Source: Pseudomonadota bacterium
GTDB taxonomy: Bacteria; Pseudomonadota; Gammaproteobacteria; Pseudomonadales; Azotimanducaceae
Assembly (NCBI GenBank): GCA_027624035.1
Contig: JAQBUI010000012.1
Coordinates: 17,274-81,273 of the forward strand
DNA: 64,000 bases
Reading direction: 5' to 3'
Each line of letters opens with the position of its first letter. The first letter of the stretch is position 1. A program made the position numbers and the translations under genes. This document shows, piece by piece, positions 7,672-15,535 of the stretch. Below the pieces are notes generated by a model that ran no database searches, was not told the origin of the DNA, and saw nothing but the letters and a program-made list of their open reading frames with translations.

Positions 7672-9366
7672 CTAGCTGATACCCCACGTTTCCGCGAGAT
7701 ACTTCCAGTTGATGAAATAGTACAGCGCGAAGGAGACAAAAAACACCAGCGCCAGTACCAGCGTTCCTGGTACGGTCGACCCGAACTTGCCGATTCCGAC
7801 ATAGTCGGCGTCCGCAGGCTGAGACGCCATGATGGGCGGGTCGAGCTTTTCCTCGTCCCCGAGTTTGCGCCCGAACAGCAGCGAGGCAACGATGATCACA
7901 CAGAATGCAGCCCCTCCGATGACGGCCAGCAGTACTGACAGCCCGTTCAACGCCAGCAACGTGTTCGCAGCGGCCGGGAATTCATGCACGATTCCGCCGG
8001 TCATCGAAAAGGTGATATCCCAGTGACGCCTCGGGACACCCAGGGTACCTGCCCCCATCAGGAACAGTGCAACCCCTGTCATGCCGAAGCCGAACAGGTA
8101 CGGCTGCCAGCTGGCGAGCCCCTTCATCACGATTTCCCGCCGGAACAGAACCGGGACAAGCCAGTAAGTCAGCGCCATGAACGCGAGCGTTGAACCGATC
8201 ACGACTGTCGCGTGAAAATGCCCGGGCACATAGAGCGTGTTGTGCATCAGCACATTGATCTGTTCAGCTCCCATGACCACGCCGGAAATGCCACCAAGAA
8301 AACCAAAACCAACCAGAGAGATGAACATCCCGGAGAACGTTGGATTACCCCAGGGCGTCCGTCGCAACCACTCGAACAAGCCCGAATTGAAGCCTTTGGC
8401 GCGCTGGGCGGCCTCGATCGAACCCGGCACTGTCAGGCCGTGAACCATACTCGCCATCACAGCAAGGTACATGGCATAGCTGGTATTGAACATCTTGAAC
8501 TCGGAACTCATCCCCGGGTCCGCCAGCAGGTGATGCACACTGGCAATCTGCAGGAACAGAATGTACATCAGAAAGGCCATTCGGCTGACCTTCTCGGACA
8601 TTGGCTTGGCACCAAACACGATGGCCGCAATGGCATACCAGACGGCGATGTGGGCAGAAACATTGATCTGCTGGGATGAATGTCCAAATCCCCACCAGAT
8701 GAGTCGATAGGCCAGGCTGTCGATATCCGCGATGAAGCCGAGGCTCCATAGCAGCGTTGGAATCAGGATGATGGCACCACTGACAATCGTGAATACGGCA
8801 ATGATGGCGGCGGTGATCCCGCCGAAGGTGACCAGAGAAACAGATCCCTCATAGGTCTTCTCTGCCTTGGCGATCACCAGTGTTCCGAAGAAGATGAAAC
8901 AGCCGATCAGTGCGCCGACCGCAAACAGAATCAGGCTGAGATAGAACAACGGATGCGCCTCCATCGGCACATAGGACGTCATCATGACGCTCGAGGTGCC
9001 GGTCAGCACGATGTAGTTGTTCAGCAACGCACCGACCACCATCAGTCCGAACGCGACCCACCCAATTTTCGGCGTGGCCAGGCGACAGCCGAGCAGGACC
9101 GATGAAACGAAATACAGCAGGGCAATCTCGAAAAAGATCATCCAGAAGATCAGCACGTTGAGCCCGTGGGCCGTAAGGGTCAGATAGAACCAGTCGGCAG
9201 GAAGCAGATGGACCGCCGGCCAGCGCGTCAGCCCCACCATCAGGCCGTAGATGCCACCAATCAGCAGAAACACCACGGCGGCGACCGCATTGGCCTTCAT
9301 CAGGGCCTGGGCAGGAAGGTGGATCTTGAGCCCGGTATCGGGACATGTTCTGAACTGTTCGGCCAT
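7672..9366 (-). CDS. B-type heme-copper catalytic subunit I (ba3-oxidase-like; possible sNOR-type NO reductase NorY)
   Basis: About 564 residues and 13-14 membrane helices. The ATG at 9366 is chosen because GGAGTAAGAAG precedes it; a TTG at 9411 would add 15 residues with no support. Ligands counted from 9366: low-spin heme His67 (TAHGLN), CuB His229 (WGFGH), the helix VII pair His278-His279 (SVHHLLADPG) and His383/His385 (PGHFHA). The residue four after the helix VI histidine, the cross-linked Tyr in ba3 and aa3 oxidases, is Gln here (GHSSQQ). B-family NO reductases lack this Tyr, and the order II-I-SenC-orf matches the norS-norY-senC-orf1 cluster of ammonia oxidisers. An O2-reducing ba3 variant remains possible. 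Confidence 0.85.
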   Translation of the reverse strand: MAEQFRTCPDTGLKIHLPAQALMKANAVAAVVFLLIGGIYGLMVGLTRWPAVHLLPADWFYLTLTAHGLNVLIFWMIFFEIALLYFVSSVLLGCRLATPKIGWVAFGLMVVGALLNNYIVLTGTSSVMMTSYVPMEAHPLFYLSLILFAVGALIGCFIFFGTLVIAKAEKTYEGSVSLVTFGGITAAIIAVFTIVSGAIILIPTLLWSLGFIADIDSLAYRLIWWGFGHSSQQINVSAHIAVWYAIAAIVFGAKPMSEKVSRMAFLMYILFLQIASVHHLLADPGMSSEFKMFNTSYAMYLAVMASMVHGLTVPGSIEAAQRAKGFNSGLFEWLRRTPWGNPTFSGMFISLVGFGFLGGISGVVMGAEQINVLMHNTLYVPGHFHATVVIGSTLAFMALTYWLVPVLFRREIVMKGLASWQPYLFGFGMTGVALFLMGAGTLGVPRRHWDITFSMTGGIVHEFPAAANTLLALNGLSVLLAVIGGAAFCVIIVASLLFGRKLGDEEKLDPPIMASQPADADYVGIGKFGSTVPGTLVLALVFFVSFALYYFINWKYLAETWGIS

Positions 9367-9401
9367 CTTCTTACTCCACCCCTGCTCGCCTACCATAATT
9401 T

Positions 9402-9417
9402 GGCTAGTCAACTAGCC
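9402..9417. repeat. Intercistronic inverted repeat (7-bp arms)
   Basis: GGCTAGT-CA-ACTAGCC lies between the stop of the CuA subunit gene (9439) and the start of the catalytic subunit gene (9366). In mRNA it could form only a strained tight-loop hairpin. It may tune relative expression or mRNA processing; no function is shown. Confidence 0.3.
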
Positions 9418-9438
9418 ACCAGTCGTCAGCCACATCCC

Positions 9439-9981
9439 CTATTCGACGACGTGAATCTTGCCGATCATCATGTGATGACCGATGCCGCAGTACTCATTGC
9501 AGATCACGCTGTATTCCCCGATTGCGTTAGGGGTAAACGTCACCACGTGTTCGTACTTGGGAACCACCTGGATGTTGATGTTGGCGGGCTGTAGTGAGAA
9601 GCCGTGCTGCCAGTCCATGGAGCTGAGGTGGAAACGATAGCTCTCCCCCTTCTGCAACTCGATGATCGGCCAGAAATCCCAGAGTCTCGACACCATATAA
9701 ACATCACCACCGGGTGGCGGCTTCACCACCGGATAATCCCGTGGTCCCTCATGGCGAATCGTGTACTGGTCTACATTTGCCTGGGTCCTTGCCATGAACG
9801 ACTCAGGCGTGGTCTTGTAGGTCTCGTTGGAGAGGTTCTGATTCCCGGTCACATGCCAGTACGGCATCATGAACGACATCACGAGACCCCATACGAACAC
9901 GATCGAAACCCAGATGAGCTCTGACCTGTCAATCGGTTCTTTCCACCAGAGCCGTTCTTTGGGGGGGCTTAGCGTACTCAT
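9439..9981 (-). CDS. Cytochrome c oxidase subunit II-like CuA protein (possible NorS)
   Basis: A 180-residue periplasmic CuA subunit with one N-terminal membrane helix (about residues 20-40). The CuA ligand set is complete: His126 (DWQHGFSL) and the C-terminal motif Cys161-x3-Cys165-x3-His169-x2-Met172 (CNEYCGIGHHMM). The single helix and short length match ba3/B-type enzymes rather than the two-helix subunit II of aa3 oxidases. It receives electrons from a soluble cytochrome c or cupredoxin (not in this window) and passes them to the catalytic subunit. The gene follows the 48-aa peptide gene by 39 bases and has an AGAGGA ribosome site inside a palindrome. Confidence 0.88.
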   Translation of the reverse strand: MSTLSPPKERLWWKEPIDRSELIWVSIVFVWGLVMSFMMPYWHVTGNQNLSNETYKTTPESFMARTQANVDQYTIRHEGPRDYPVVKPPPGGDVYMVSRLWDFWPIIELQKGESYRFHLSSMDWQHGFSLQPANINIQVVPKYEHVVTFTPNAIGEYSVICNEYCGIGHHMMIGKIHVVE

Positions 9982-9993
9982 AGGATATATCCT
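9982..9993. promoter_or_regulatory. 12-bp palindrome over the CuA gene's ribosome site
   Basis: AGGATATATCCT is a perfect palindrome directly before the ATG at 9981 (minus strand). The SD-like AGAGGA overlaps its outer arm. The SCO gene at 1179 also has a palindrome over its ribosome site, with a different sequence. Significance unproven. Confidence 0.25.
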
Positions 9994-10020
9994 CTACTGC
10001 CGCTACTGTGGCTGTTGCGC

Positions 10021-10167
10021 CTAGCCGGCGACCGGGATGCTGATGATTTCCATAATCCCCCAGATCAGGTACAGCACAGCTGGGACGGCCACACCAAGGA
10101 ACAGAAGGATGAAGGGGTTGTCCAGAATACGTTGCATCAACGGCGGGGTCTCGTCGTCATCAGCCAT
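10021..10167 (-). CDS. 48-aa single-helix membrane peptide (subunit IIa-like)
   Basis: A short frame starting at the ATG at 10167, preceded by AGAGGAAGGATGT, a strong ribosome site. The peptide has a charged N-terminus (MADDDETPPLMQRILDNP) and one hydrophobic helix (about residues 19-45). It is the first gene of the respiratory operon, directly before the CuA subunit. Position, size and single helix match the small subunit IIa of ba3-type oxidases, which replaces the missing second helix of subunit II. Sequence similarity at this length cannot be judged by eye, so the assignment rests on context. Confidence 0.7.
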   Translation of the reverse strand: MADDDETPPLMQRILDNPFILLFLGVAVPAVLYLIWGIMEIISIPVAG

Positions 10168-10198
10168 ACATCCTTCCTCTTATTTTGGGTTTGGGGCT

Positions 10199-10239
10199 AC
10201 TTTAGAGCACAGGATGAATAAGACATTGATTGACATCAA
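10199..10239 (-). promoter_or_regulatory. FNR/ANR/DNR-type box and promoter of the respiratory operon
   Basis: TTGATTGACATCAA (10226-10239) matches the FNR-family consensus TTGAT-N4-ATCAA without mismatch. On the minus strand a TAAAGT -10-like hexamer lies at 10204-10199, giving a start near 10191 and placing the box centre at about -41.5, the classical class II activation position. The first gene starts at 10167. The box predicts activation under low oxygen (FNR/ANR) or by NO (DNR/NnrR). No such regulator is encoded in the window. Confidence 0.75.
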
Positions 10240-10293
10240 TAAAGCGCCAGTAGATTCAAGGCTGACCCCGCACAGTGACCGTTGACACGGCCG

Positions 10294-11946
10294 TCACAGC
10301 AACCCGGTGTACTGGGAAAACCTGCTCTCCTGGCACGTCGCCACCTCAATCACGACGACCCTGCCCTCAAGGTTCTCCCGCCTCGCCCTGGCGATCGCGG
10401 CGGCGATGTCGCCGGGCCGGTCCACGTGAATGCCCACCGCACCCATGGCCCGGCCCATCCCGGCATAGTCTCCCGACTGGTTGCCGGCGCCGAACTTCTT
10501 CATGGCGACGGGCATCTTTTCGTCATAGCCGCCCATGGTCCGGTTGTTGATGACCAGTGTGGTAATGGGGATCTGCGCACGAACCGCAGTTTCAATTTCC
10601 GTACCGGTATGTCCAAAGGCGAGGTCGCCCATGAAGTTCATGCAGAACTTGTCGGGGTCTGCGAGTTTCGCACCCATGACAAGCGGAATACCGTATCCCA
10701 GATGGGTCGTCTTACCCCACCCGATGTAACCATGGGGCACCGTGGCTCGATAAAACGGCATGATCTGATCTCTGGGGTTGCCCGCGTCATGGGTCAGCAC
10801 GGTATTGGCATGATCCACTGACTGGTTGATCTCATGCACGACCCGATATGGGTTGATGGGCGTTTCATCAGAGTTAAGCAGGGGTGCCCACTCTGTGAGC
10901 CAGGCCTGCTTCATGGTCGCAATGGATTGATGCAGGGTTTCGTCCTTCGCCCGGCCTCGCGCTCCCAGCCTCGCCTTGACTTCATCGATCATGGCCGCCA
11001 GGGTCAGTCGGGCATCACCCACGAGGCCAATATCAATCGGATAGTCCTTGTTGATGTCCTCGGCAGAGACCGTGCTGTGGATCATGAACTTGCCTGCCGG
11101 GATGTCCAGGCCAAACGAAGTTCGGGTCAGGCCCGAACCGATCGCGAACAACAGGTCCGAAGCGCCCAGCCACTGATACACTGCCTTCGGTGCGGTCCGA
11201 TTGGCCGAGCCCAGCGCCAGCGGGTGGGCATCGGACAGCGCACTCTTGGCCTGCATCGTCGTAATCACCGGGATCTGGGTCAGTTCTGCAAGCTCCCTCA
11301 GCTGTTCTGTCGCCCCAGCATACAGGACGCCCTGGCCAGCCCAGATCACCGGGCGTTTTGCTTCCAGCAGTTGATCCACAGCGTCCTTCACATCACCTGT
11401 TGAAGGCGCGTAGCGCATCGTTTCCGAGGGCCGGTAGCCATCCATCGCATTGTCGGCTACCGGCTGCGCGAGTACATCACGCTGCATCTCAACCAGGGCC
11501 GGACCGGGTCGGCCCTGCCGGATCGCGTGAAACGCACGCCGCATCTCCCGGGTGATCAGCTCCGGGCGATCGATGGACAGCGCCGCCTTGGTAATGGTTT
11601 CAAAACTGCGCACTGCAGAAAAGTTCGGCTTGACGCTGTACTTGTCGGTACCGGCTCCCTGGGGCAGAAAAAGCAGCGGCACCGCTTCTCCCCACGCCTG
11701 GGCAATACCACCGAAGGAGTTCTCTACTCCGGGTCCATCCTGGGCAGCAAAGACGCCGATCTGACGGCCGGCAGTCTGCCGGCTGAACCCGTCTGCGGCG
11801 TTGATTCCGCCCCGCTCCTGGCGAAATACGATGGGGCGAATGTCCACTTTCGCTGCCGCCTCAATCAGTGGATTGGCAGGAAAACAGGCCATCCAGGTGA
11901 CGCCCTCTGCCTTCAGGCAACGGGCTACAAGGTCAAATCCATTCAT
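10294..11946 (-). CDS. Thiamine-diphosphate-dependent enzyme (acetolactate synthase-like superfamily)
   Basis: A 550-residue member of the three-domain ThDP family (acetolactate synthase, benzoylformate decarboxylase, oxalyl-CoA decarboxylase). The catalytic glutamate sits in FRQERGGINAADGFSR near residue 43. The central domain is present, and the C-terminal ThDP-Mg motif begins GDLAFGHTGTEIE and ends in an Asn pair (VINN) about 26 residues later. The initial GDG is changed to GDL. It is the last gene of a minus-strand operon with a four-carbon sugar-acid kinase, a PdxA-type dehydrogenase and an MFS carrier, so it probably decarboxylates or cleaves a 2-oxo acid of that pathway. It is not convincing as housekeeping IlvB: no small subunit lies nearby. 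Confidence 0.75.
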   Translation of the reverse strand: MNGFDLVARCLKAEGVTWMACFPANPLIEAAAKVDIRPIVFRQERGGINAADGFSRQTAGRQIGVFAAQDGPGVENSFGGIAQAWGEAVPLLFLPQGAGTDKYSVKPNFSAVRSFETITKAALSIDRPELITREMRRAFHAIRQGRPGPALVEMQRDVLAQPVADNAMDGYRPSETMRYAPSTGDVKDAVDQLLEAKRPVIWAGQGVLYAGATEQLRELAELTQIPVITTMQAKSALSDAHPLALGSANRTAPKAVYQWLGASDLLFAIGSGLTRTSFGLDIPAGKFMIHSTVSAEDINKDYPIDIGLVGDARLTLAAMIDEVKARLGARGRAKDETLHQSIATMKQAWLTEWAPLLNSDETPINPYRVVHEINQSVDHANTVLTHDAGNPRDQIMPFYRATVPHGYIGWGKTTHLGYGIPLVMGAKLADPDKFCMNFMGDLAFGHTGTEIETAVRAQIPITTLVINNRTMGGYDEKMPVAMKKFGAGNQSGDYAGMGRAMGAVGIHVDRPGDIAAAIARARRENLEGRVVVIEVATCQESRFSQYTGLL

Positions 11947-12003
11947 GATGAGTTCCTTCGACTTCCAGAAAAGCTCAAGATTAACGCGCTCGGAGCCAGG
12001 CGG

Positions 12004-13323
12004 CTATCGCAACGCCAGCGTCCGGGTGGTCGGCACCAGGAAGCCGACGACAGCCAGTGCGACCAGAATGCCGCCCGCCGCCATAAACACGCCGTCCAGA
12101 GAAATCCTGATGAGCGCACCGGAGAGCCCATAGGAAATCGGCGCGAGGCCACTATTGAAGAACATGATCACAGACATGACACGCCCCATGAGATGGCTGG
12201 CTATTCGTGCCTGCAGCCATGAAATGAGCAGAATCATCATGTATCCGTCCAGCAGACCGCCGACGGCCGCAGTCACCATGACCAGATAAAGACTGTCTGC
12301 CTGTGCGTAGACGAAGAGACCACCACCCAGAACCAGCAGGTCGGCAAGTAACAGCCTGCCGTACCAGCGCTCTGGCGGGCGACGAAGCGACCCGGCCGCC
12401 ACGATGCCGACCAGGGCGCCCAGCCCGAATGCCGAACTGATCATGCCGAAAGCCAGCGCACCCTCGTCGAATCGCTGGTCGCACAGAACCGGAATCCCCA
12501 CCATATACGGGCCCCGAAAGAACAGCGCAAACACCGAGAACACGAGCACCATGATCCGAACCGGAAGGTCCTGCCACATATGGACAAAGCCCTGGGCAAT
12601 GGCATGAAACAGCCTGCCAAACGACGACGTGGCAGTCGCCTGATCGCGGTCACTTCGGATGAGCCAGATGCAGACCCCTGCCACGACAAAACCCAGGCCA
12701 TCCAGGAAGAATACGAGCGCAAGCCCCGGAAGGTCCGCCCGGTCACCGGCGCCAGTGCTGAACATGGCAATCAGCACGCCCGCCAGAACCGGCCCCAGCA
12801 TCACACTCAACTGACTGAACCCCTGCAGCAGCGCATTGGCGGGCGGCAGCAACTCCGGGGGTACCAGCTTTGGCATCAACGCACTGGAGGCGGGCCAGGC
12901 AAAGGCATCAACCACACCAAAAACGAACGACACGGTGTAGACCATCCACATGTTCACAACTTCCGTGTAGACCAGTGCCGCGAGCAACAACAGCGCAATC
13001 ATCCGCACCCAGGTGGACCAGAGCATCACCGTACGTGCACTGAATCGATCTGTCAGCGCGCCCCCAAAAATCATGAACACGGCCCTCGGCACACCGGACA
13101 CGGCCAGCACCACACCCATGGCGAGCGGGTCACCGGTCAGCTTCAGCACCAGCCAGGGAAATGCGATCATGGTGAGATTGGACCCGACCATGGAGATCAC
13201 CGAACCCACCCACAGCAGACGGAAGTTTCGCAGCCGAAGCGGCCGGATCAGCTCCCAGTTGCCCGCCACCCTGGAAACGGCTGCCGGCCGGGGCGCGGTC
13301 TGCTGGACTGATTCGTCCGTCAC
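12004..13323 (-). CDS. Major facilitator superfamily transporter
   Basis: About 439 residues with 12 hydrophobic segments in two halves, and the MFS loop 2-3 signature in GGALTDRFSARTVML. The start is set at a GTG at 13323 because it overlaps the pdxA-like stop as GTGA; a longer frame reaching 13401 would run 80 bases into pdxA and begins with non-conserved sequence. The domain order resembles the DHA3 (MefA-like) group, which are mostly exporters, but the operon context with kinase, PdxA-like and ThDP genes would equally fit uptake of the pathway's substrate. Direction cannot be told from sequence. Confidence 0.8.
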   Translation of the reverse strand: MTDESVQQTAPRPAAVSRVAGNWELIRPLRLRNFRLLWVGSVISMVGSNLTMIAFPWLVLKLTGDPLAMGVVLAVSGVPRAVFMIFGGALTDRFSARTVMLWSTWVRMIALLLLAALVYTEVVNMWMVYTVSFVFGVVDAFAWPASSALMPKLVPPELLPPANALLQGFSQLSVMLGPVLAGVLIAMFSTGAGDRADLPGLALVFFLDGLGFVVAGVCIWLIRSDRDQATATSSFGRLFHAIAQGFVHMWQDLPVRIMVLVFSVFALFFRGPYMVGIPVLCDQRFDEGALAFGMISSAFGLGALVGIVAAGSLRRPPERWYGRLLLADLLVLGGGLFVYAQADSLYLVMVTAAVGGLLDGYMMILLISWLQARIASHLMGRVMSVIMFFNSGLAPISYGLSGALIRISLDGVFMAAGGILVALAVVGFLVPTTRTLALR

Positions 13324-14303
13324 GTAAGCGGCCTGCCAGCGAGCTTCCAGGCATAGGCCAGCGCGTGGCCCAGTGAACTCGTGAACGCCTTTCCCTGCCA
13401 CGCGATGTCGAACGCCGTGCCATGGTCCACTGAGGTCCTGATCAGCGGCAGGCCGATGGTGACATTGACCGCACTTTCGAAACCGATGAGTTTCATCGGG
13501 GCGTGCCCCTGATCATGATACATACAGATGATGCCATCGAAGCGGTCCCGATGAATGGCCTGAAAAAAGACGGTGTCCGCAGGGAACGGACCTGACACAT
13601 CAAGGCCCCTGGACCTCGCTGCATCAATGGCTGGCTGGATGAATTGCGCCTCTTCGGTGCCGAACATGCCGTGTTCGCCCGCATGGGGGTTCAATCCACA
13701 CACCGCAATCCTCGGCTGGCGGATGAACCTCGACAGTGCATTGGCCGTCAGATCGATGACATTGCCAATCCGCTCGGGAGTCACCCGTCTGATCGCCTCT
13801 GCCAGCGAGACATGAGTGCTCACGTGAGAAACCGCCACCTCGCTGGTGGTCAGCATCATGGAGAAGTTGCTCACCCCGCAGAGCCCCGCAATGAATTCGG
13901 TATGCCCCACAAAACCGGGATCGCGGAGTTGCGTGGCTTGCTTGTTCATTGGCAACGTGACGATGCCCGCGACCTCCCCCGCCAGCGCATCCCGGGTCGC
14001 ACGCTCCACATAATCCCGTGCGGCCGCGCCGGCACGTTCGTTCAATTGACCGGGGGTCAACTCGGCCTCGGTCAGCCGGGCAAGGTCCACCACATTCAGG
14101 CAGCCCGCCAGCGCCTCGGCTGGCGTCTGAATCACATGCAGCGCAACGTCCAGCCCCAGCAGCCGTGCGCCAGCGCGCAGAATAGCCGCATCACCGTACA
14201 GCACAACGTCGTCTGCCAACTGTCCCGCTGCGGCGCAACGAAGCGCAATCTCAGGTCCGACACCAGAGGCATCGCCCATCGTGATGGCCATACGAAGCGT
14301 CAT
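13320..14303 (-). CDS. PdxA-family 4-hydroxythreonine-4-phosphate dehydrogenase-like (probable PdxA2)
   Basis: PdxA enzymes oxidise and decarboxylate 4-phosphorylated hydroxy acids using NAD and a divalent metal. This 327-residue protein has the family's start (MTMGDASGVGPEIALR), the metal site histidines in GHTEF, NPHAGEHG and the HDQGHAPMK motif, and an EE pair after GMFG. It overlaps the kinase gene upstream as ATGA. That pairing is the signature of PdxA2 in D-threonate/D-erythronate catabolism, where the 4-phosphate is converted to dihydroxyacetone phosphate and CO2, rather than of vitamin B6 synthesis. A B6 role remains possible if no other pdxA exists in the genome. Confidence 0.85.
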   Translation of the reverse strand: MTLRMAITMGDASGVGPEIALRCAAAGQLADDVVLYGDAAILRAGARLLGLDVALHVIQTPAEALAGCLNVVDLARLTEAELTPGQLNERAGAAARDYVERATRDALAGEVAGIVTLPMNKQATQLRDPGFVGHTEFIAGLCGVSNFSMMLTTSEVAVSHVSTHVSLAEAIRRVTPERIGNVIDLTANALSRFIRQPRIAVCGLNPHAGEHGMFGTEEAQFIQPAIDAARSRGLDVSGPFPADTVFFQAIHRDRFDGIICMYHDQGHAPMKLIGFESAVNVTIGLPLIRTSVDHGTAFDIAWQGKAFTSSLGHALAYAWKLAGRPLT

Positions 14304-15358
14304 GATGCCCCCCTCACCGGATTCTCCTCGCCGGCAGCCAACAGCTCCGCGAGCGTCATTGTGGTCCCGATGCCACCGCCTTTGGTGACAAGCAGCCGCT
14401 CACCAAAGCGTGCGATGGGAATGCCCGTCGCCACGGTGCCCAGCACTTCAAGGGTCTCATCGCCCACAATCGCCGCAGCAGTGTCTCCACCGATGACCAG
14501 CAATGTACCCGCCTTCAGTAGCCATTGGCGGGCTCGCTCCGCCACCTGTTTCGCGGTCGCGACGGCGGCAGCGCCGCTGATCGGCCCATCAGGCAGCGGG
14601 GTCTGCACGATGGCAAGGTCCAGCTCATCAATCATGTCATCGAAATCATCAGCCACGCCGAACCTGGGGCAGTGCAGCTGATCGAGCTGGCCCCGACTGA
14701 CCGGATTCAGACTTCCGCAGATGATCAGGACCGGGGGCACAATCTTGAAGCGGGCGGGGCGAAGCCCCGGAAAGACGGTCGCACCATAGGCGCCGATGGC
14801 ACCCGTTGGCCCGACCAGAACCCGGTTCTCTGTGCGACAACGACTGATCGCAGCTCGCAGTTCATCATTGTTGTCAGCATCCCACACCACCACGTCGCCA
14901 CGATGGCAGGAGGTGGCCTCCAGTATGTCCATGGGACGACTGCTGACCGGAGCGGTCAGCGGATCGCTCGCGAACGGGGATTCCAGCACCGGCACGCCCT
15001 GAATGTACACCACGCCATCCCGACAGCGACGGCCCGCGTCGGGAAAGCTGGGTACCACAGCGACCCGATGTCCCAGTTGATTGAGTGCCTGCACCTCATA
15101 GGGCCAGTTGCCGCGCAGCCCGGAGTCCATCTTGTGGCAGCGCAGGTCTGCGGCCTGGCGGTGGGCACGGGTGAGCGCGTCAGCAGCAGCGGTTGGAGAC
15201 AGATGTCGTGACCCAATGTCCACCACGGCGCAGAGTTCATCGCTGGCAAGTGGCCCCACCGGAACCGGGAACGTCGAGTTCGCCATGACACCACCGATTT
15301 CAAGTGCGCCGGTTCGATCATCGGCGGTCACAAACAGGCGGCAAGACAGGTCATTCAT
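14300..15358 (-). CDS. Four-carbon acid sugar kinase family protein (DUF1537; OtnK/DtnK-like)
   Basis: A 352-residue kinase of the four-carbon acid sugar kinase family. The N-terminal domain carries TADDRTGALEIGG (substrate-binding D-D-x-T-G-A) and KMDSGLRGNW; the C-terminal nucleotide domain carries VIGGDTAAAI and VTKGGGIGTT. These proteins phosphorylate D-threonate, D-erythronate or 3-oxo-tetronates at O4. It is short for the family (usually about 400-430), so the region between the domains is reduced. The start is set at the ATG at 15358 because the 69 codons upstream in the same frame show no family similarity; a clear ribosome site is lacking. First gene of the kinase-PdxA-MFS-ThDP operon. 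Confidence 0.82.
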   Translation of the reverse strand: MNDLSCRLFVTADDRTGALEIGGVMANSTFPVPVGPLASDELCAVVDIGSRHLSPTAAADALTRAHRQAADLRCHKMDSGLRGNWPYEVQALNQLGHRVAVVPSFPDAGRRCRDGVVYIQGVPVLESPFASDPLTAPVSSRPMDILEATSCHRGDVVVWDADNNDELRAAISRCRTENRVLVGPTGAIGAYGATVFPGLRPARFKIVPPVLIICGSLNPVSRGQLDQLHCPRFGVADDFDDMIDELDLAIVQTPLPDGPISGAAAVATAKQVAERARQWLLKAGTLLVIGGDTAAAIVGDETLEVLGTVATGIPIARFGERLLVTKGGGIGTTMTLAELLAAGEENPVRGAS

Positions 15359-15535
15359 GACGGGAACCACGCGGGAAACCCCTATTGTAGCAACTGTCGC
15401 AACGGTAGACTCTGAGACTGTGCGATCGGCCCCATGCCTTTTCGGTATGGATTGGCCCCGCAATAGCATACCGCCATCCTTTCTATTCGACACGGTGACC
15501 CATATCATCTGATCCATCCAACGAGGGGGGACACC

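Noticed and set aside
10294..11946. Calling the ThDP enzyme acetolactate synthase (ilvB)
   Set aside because: No regulatory small subunit, an altered GDG motif and a catabolic operon context make a biosynthetic role unlikely.
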